DNA from: a virus | IMG/VR virus record: IMGVR_UViG_3300045957_000057 | Location: 1-53,572 of that record | Strand: one strand, 5' to 3' | Length of the DNA stretch: 53,572 nucleotides | Shown: positions 53,404 through 53,572 of the stretch, piece after piece | Position numbering within the stretch: position 1 is the stretch's first letter | How the letters are laid out: each line of letters opens with the position of its first letter | Program-made: the position numbers and the translations under genes | The notes under the pieces: model-generated | The model's input: the letters and a program-made list of their open reading frames with translations, nothing else | Databases searched by the model: none | What the model was told of the DNA's origin: nothing

Positions 53404-53572
53404 ATGACCGACGACGATCGTCTGCCGCCGACCGGCGCTAGGAGTGCGATGACGAAGCCTGGCGCTATTGAATGGTGGCACTGCCTCGACGTGTGGACGT
53501 CGCTCGGCGGCCACCCCGCCAAGTTCGATGAGTGGATCGCTGAGCCTCGCAGGACACGGGCAGACGCTTGGG
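53404..53572 (+). CDS. 5' part of the gene spanning the circular join
   Basis: Starts MTDDDRLPPTGARSAMTKPG and continues WWHCLDVWTSLGGHPAKFDE into the terminal repeat; after closing the circle it runs to 419 (about 183 residues). TATGAT box ends 6 bases before the ATG, and the hairpin lies about 20 bases upstream. Unknown head-module protein. Confidence 0.6.
   Translation, partial: MTDDDRLPPTGARSAMTKPGAIEWWHCLDVWTSLGGHPAKFDEWIAEPRRTRADAW
53537..53572. repeat. 36-base terminal direct repeat (copy of 1-36)
   Basis: TCGCTGAGCCTCGCAGGACA and the next 16 bases are identical to positions 1-36. The reading frame is continuous when the copies are merged. This most likely marks a circular assembly of a circularly permuted or circular molecule, not a packaged end repeat. 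Confidence 0.9.

Noticed and set aside
1-53572. CRISPR array, integrase or attachment site
   Set aside because: No spaced direct repeats of CRISPR type; no tyrosine or serine recombinase motifs recognised in any frame.

Overview
The window is almost certainly the complete genome of a tailed double-stranded DNA phage (siphovirus type, because it has a long tape measure gene). The last 36 bases (53537-53572) repeat the first 36 exactly, and one reading frame runs in frame across that join, so the molecule closes into a circle of about 53,536 bp. The sequence is GC-rich. A WhiB-type iron-sulfur protein, a capsid maturation protease of the actinobacteriophage type, many start codons placed 6-7 bases after a -10-like box (leaderless style) and dense ATGA/GTGA/TGATG overlaps point to an actinobacterial host. 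The exact host is not visible. I see no integrase, excisionase or clear immunity repressor.

Layout. About 38.7-41.6 kb is the terminase module. About 41.7-43.2 kb is a foreign-looking segment described below. About 43.3-46.5 kb holds small early-type genes led by a DUF932 protein, and 46.5-48.6 kb is the lysis region: amidase, single-TM protein, and two membrane proteins on the minus strand, the only minus-strand genes in the genome. At 48.6-49.8 kb lie a J-domain protein and small proteins. From 49.8 kb through the circular join to 7.2 kb come portal, a MuF-like protein carrying a 2H phosphoesterase domain, an unknown gene, the maturation protease, the major capsid protein and further virion proteins. 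From 7.7 to 22.8 kb come the tail tube candidate, neck proteins, tail assembly chaperones with a -1 frameshift, a 1572-residue tape measure, minor tail proteins and fibres. From 22.9 to 38.7 kb are DNA metabolism and regulation: UvrD-like helicase, Gam-like protein, Bet/RecT annealase, RusA-like resolvase, ParB, HNH endonuclease, WhiB, a sliding-clamp-like protein, a ParB-like plus Mom-like DNA modification pair and a tRNA-like element.

Regulation. Two repeated promoter-like motifs divide the genome. Class I (dyad TAGAAC-N4-GTNCTA overlapping a TANNNT box, N7, then the start or transcript start, linked to GGAAACCACTC) precedes five non-structural genes or gene groups. Class II (CCGCRGYGCATCAT or close variants) precedes at least eight virion genes on the plus strand and the minus-strand lysis pair. 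Strong hairpins follow the capsid and tail tube genes.

Most interesting points. (1) A 1.5 kb insert at 41.69-43.2 kb carries diverged second copies of two head-region genes, folded back on itself through a 33-bp inverted repeat, and it splits a small membrane protein gene. (2) A 2H phosphoesterase domain sits in a head protein. (3) Twin 14-bp palindromes lie directly downstream of parB. (4) The two repeated promoter systems. (5) A Mom-like modification locus whose 3' end overlaps a tRNA-like fold.
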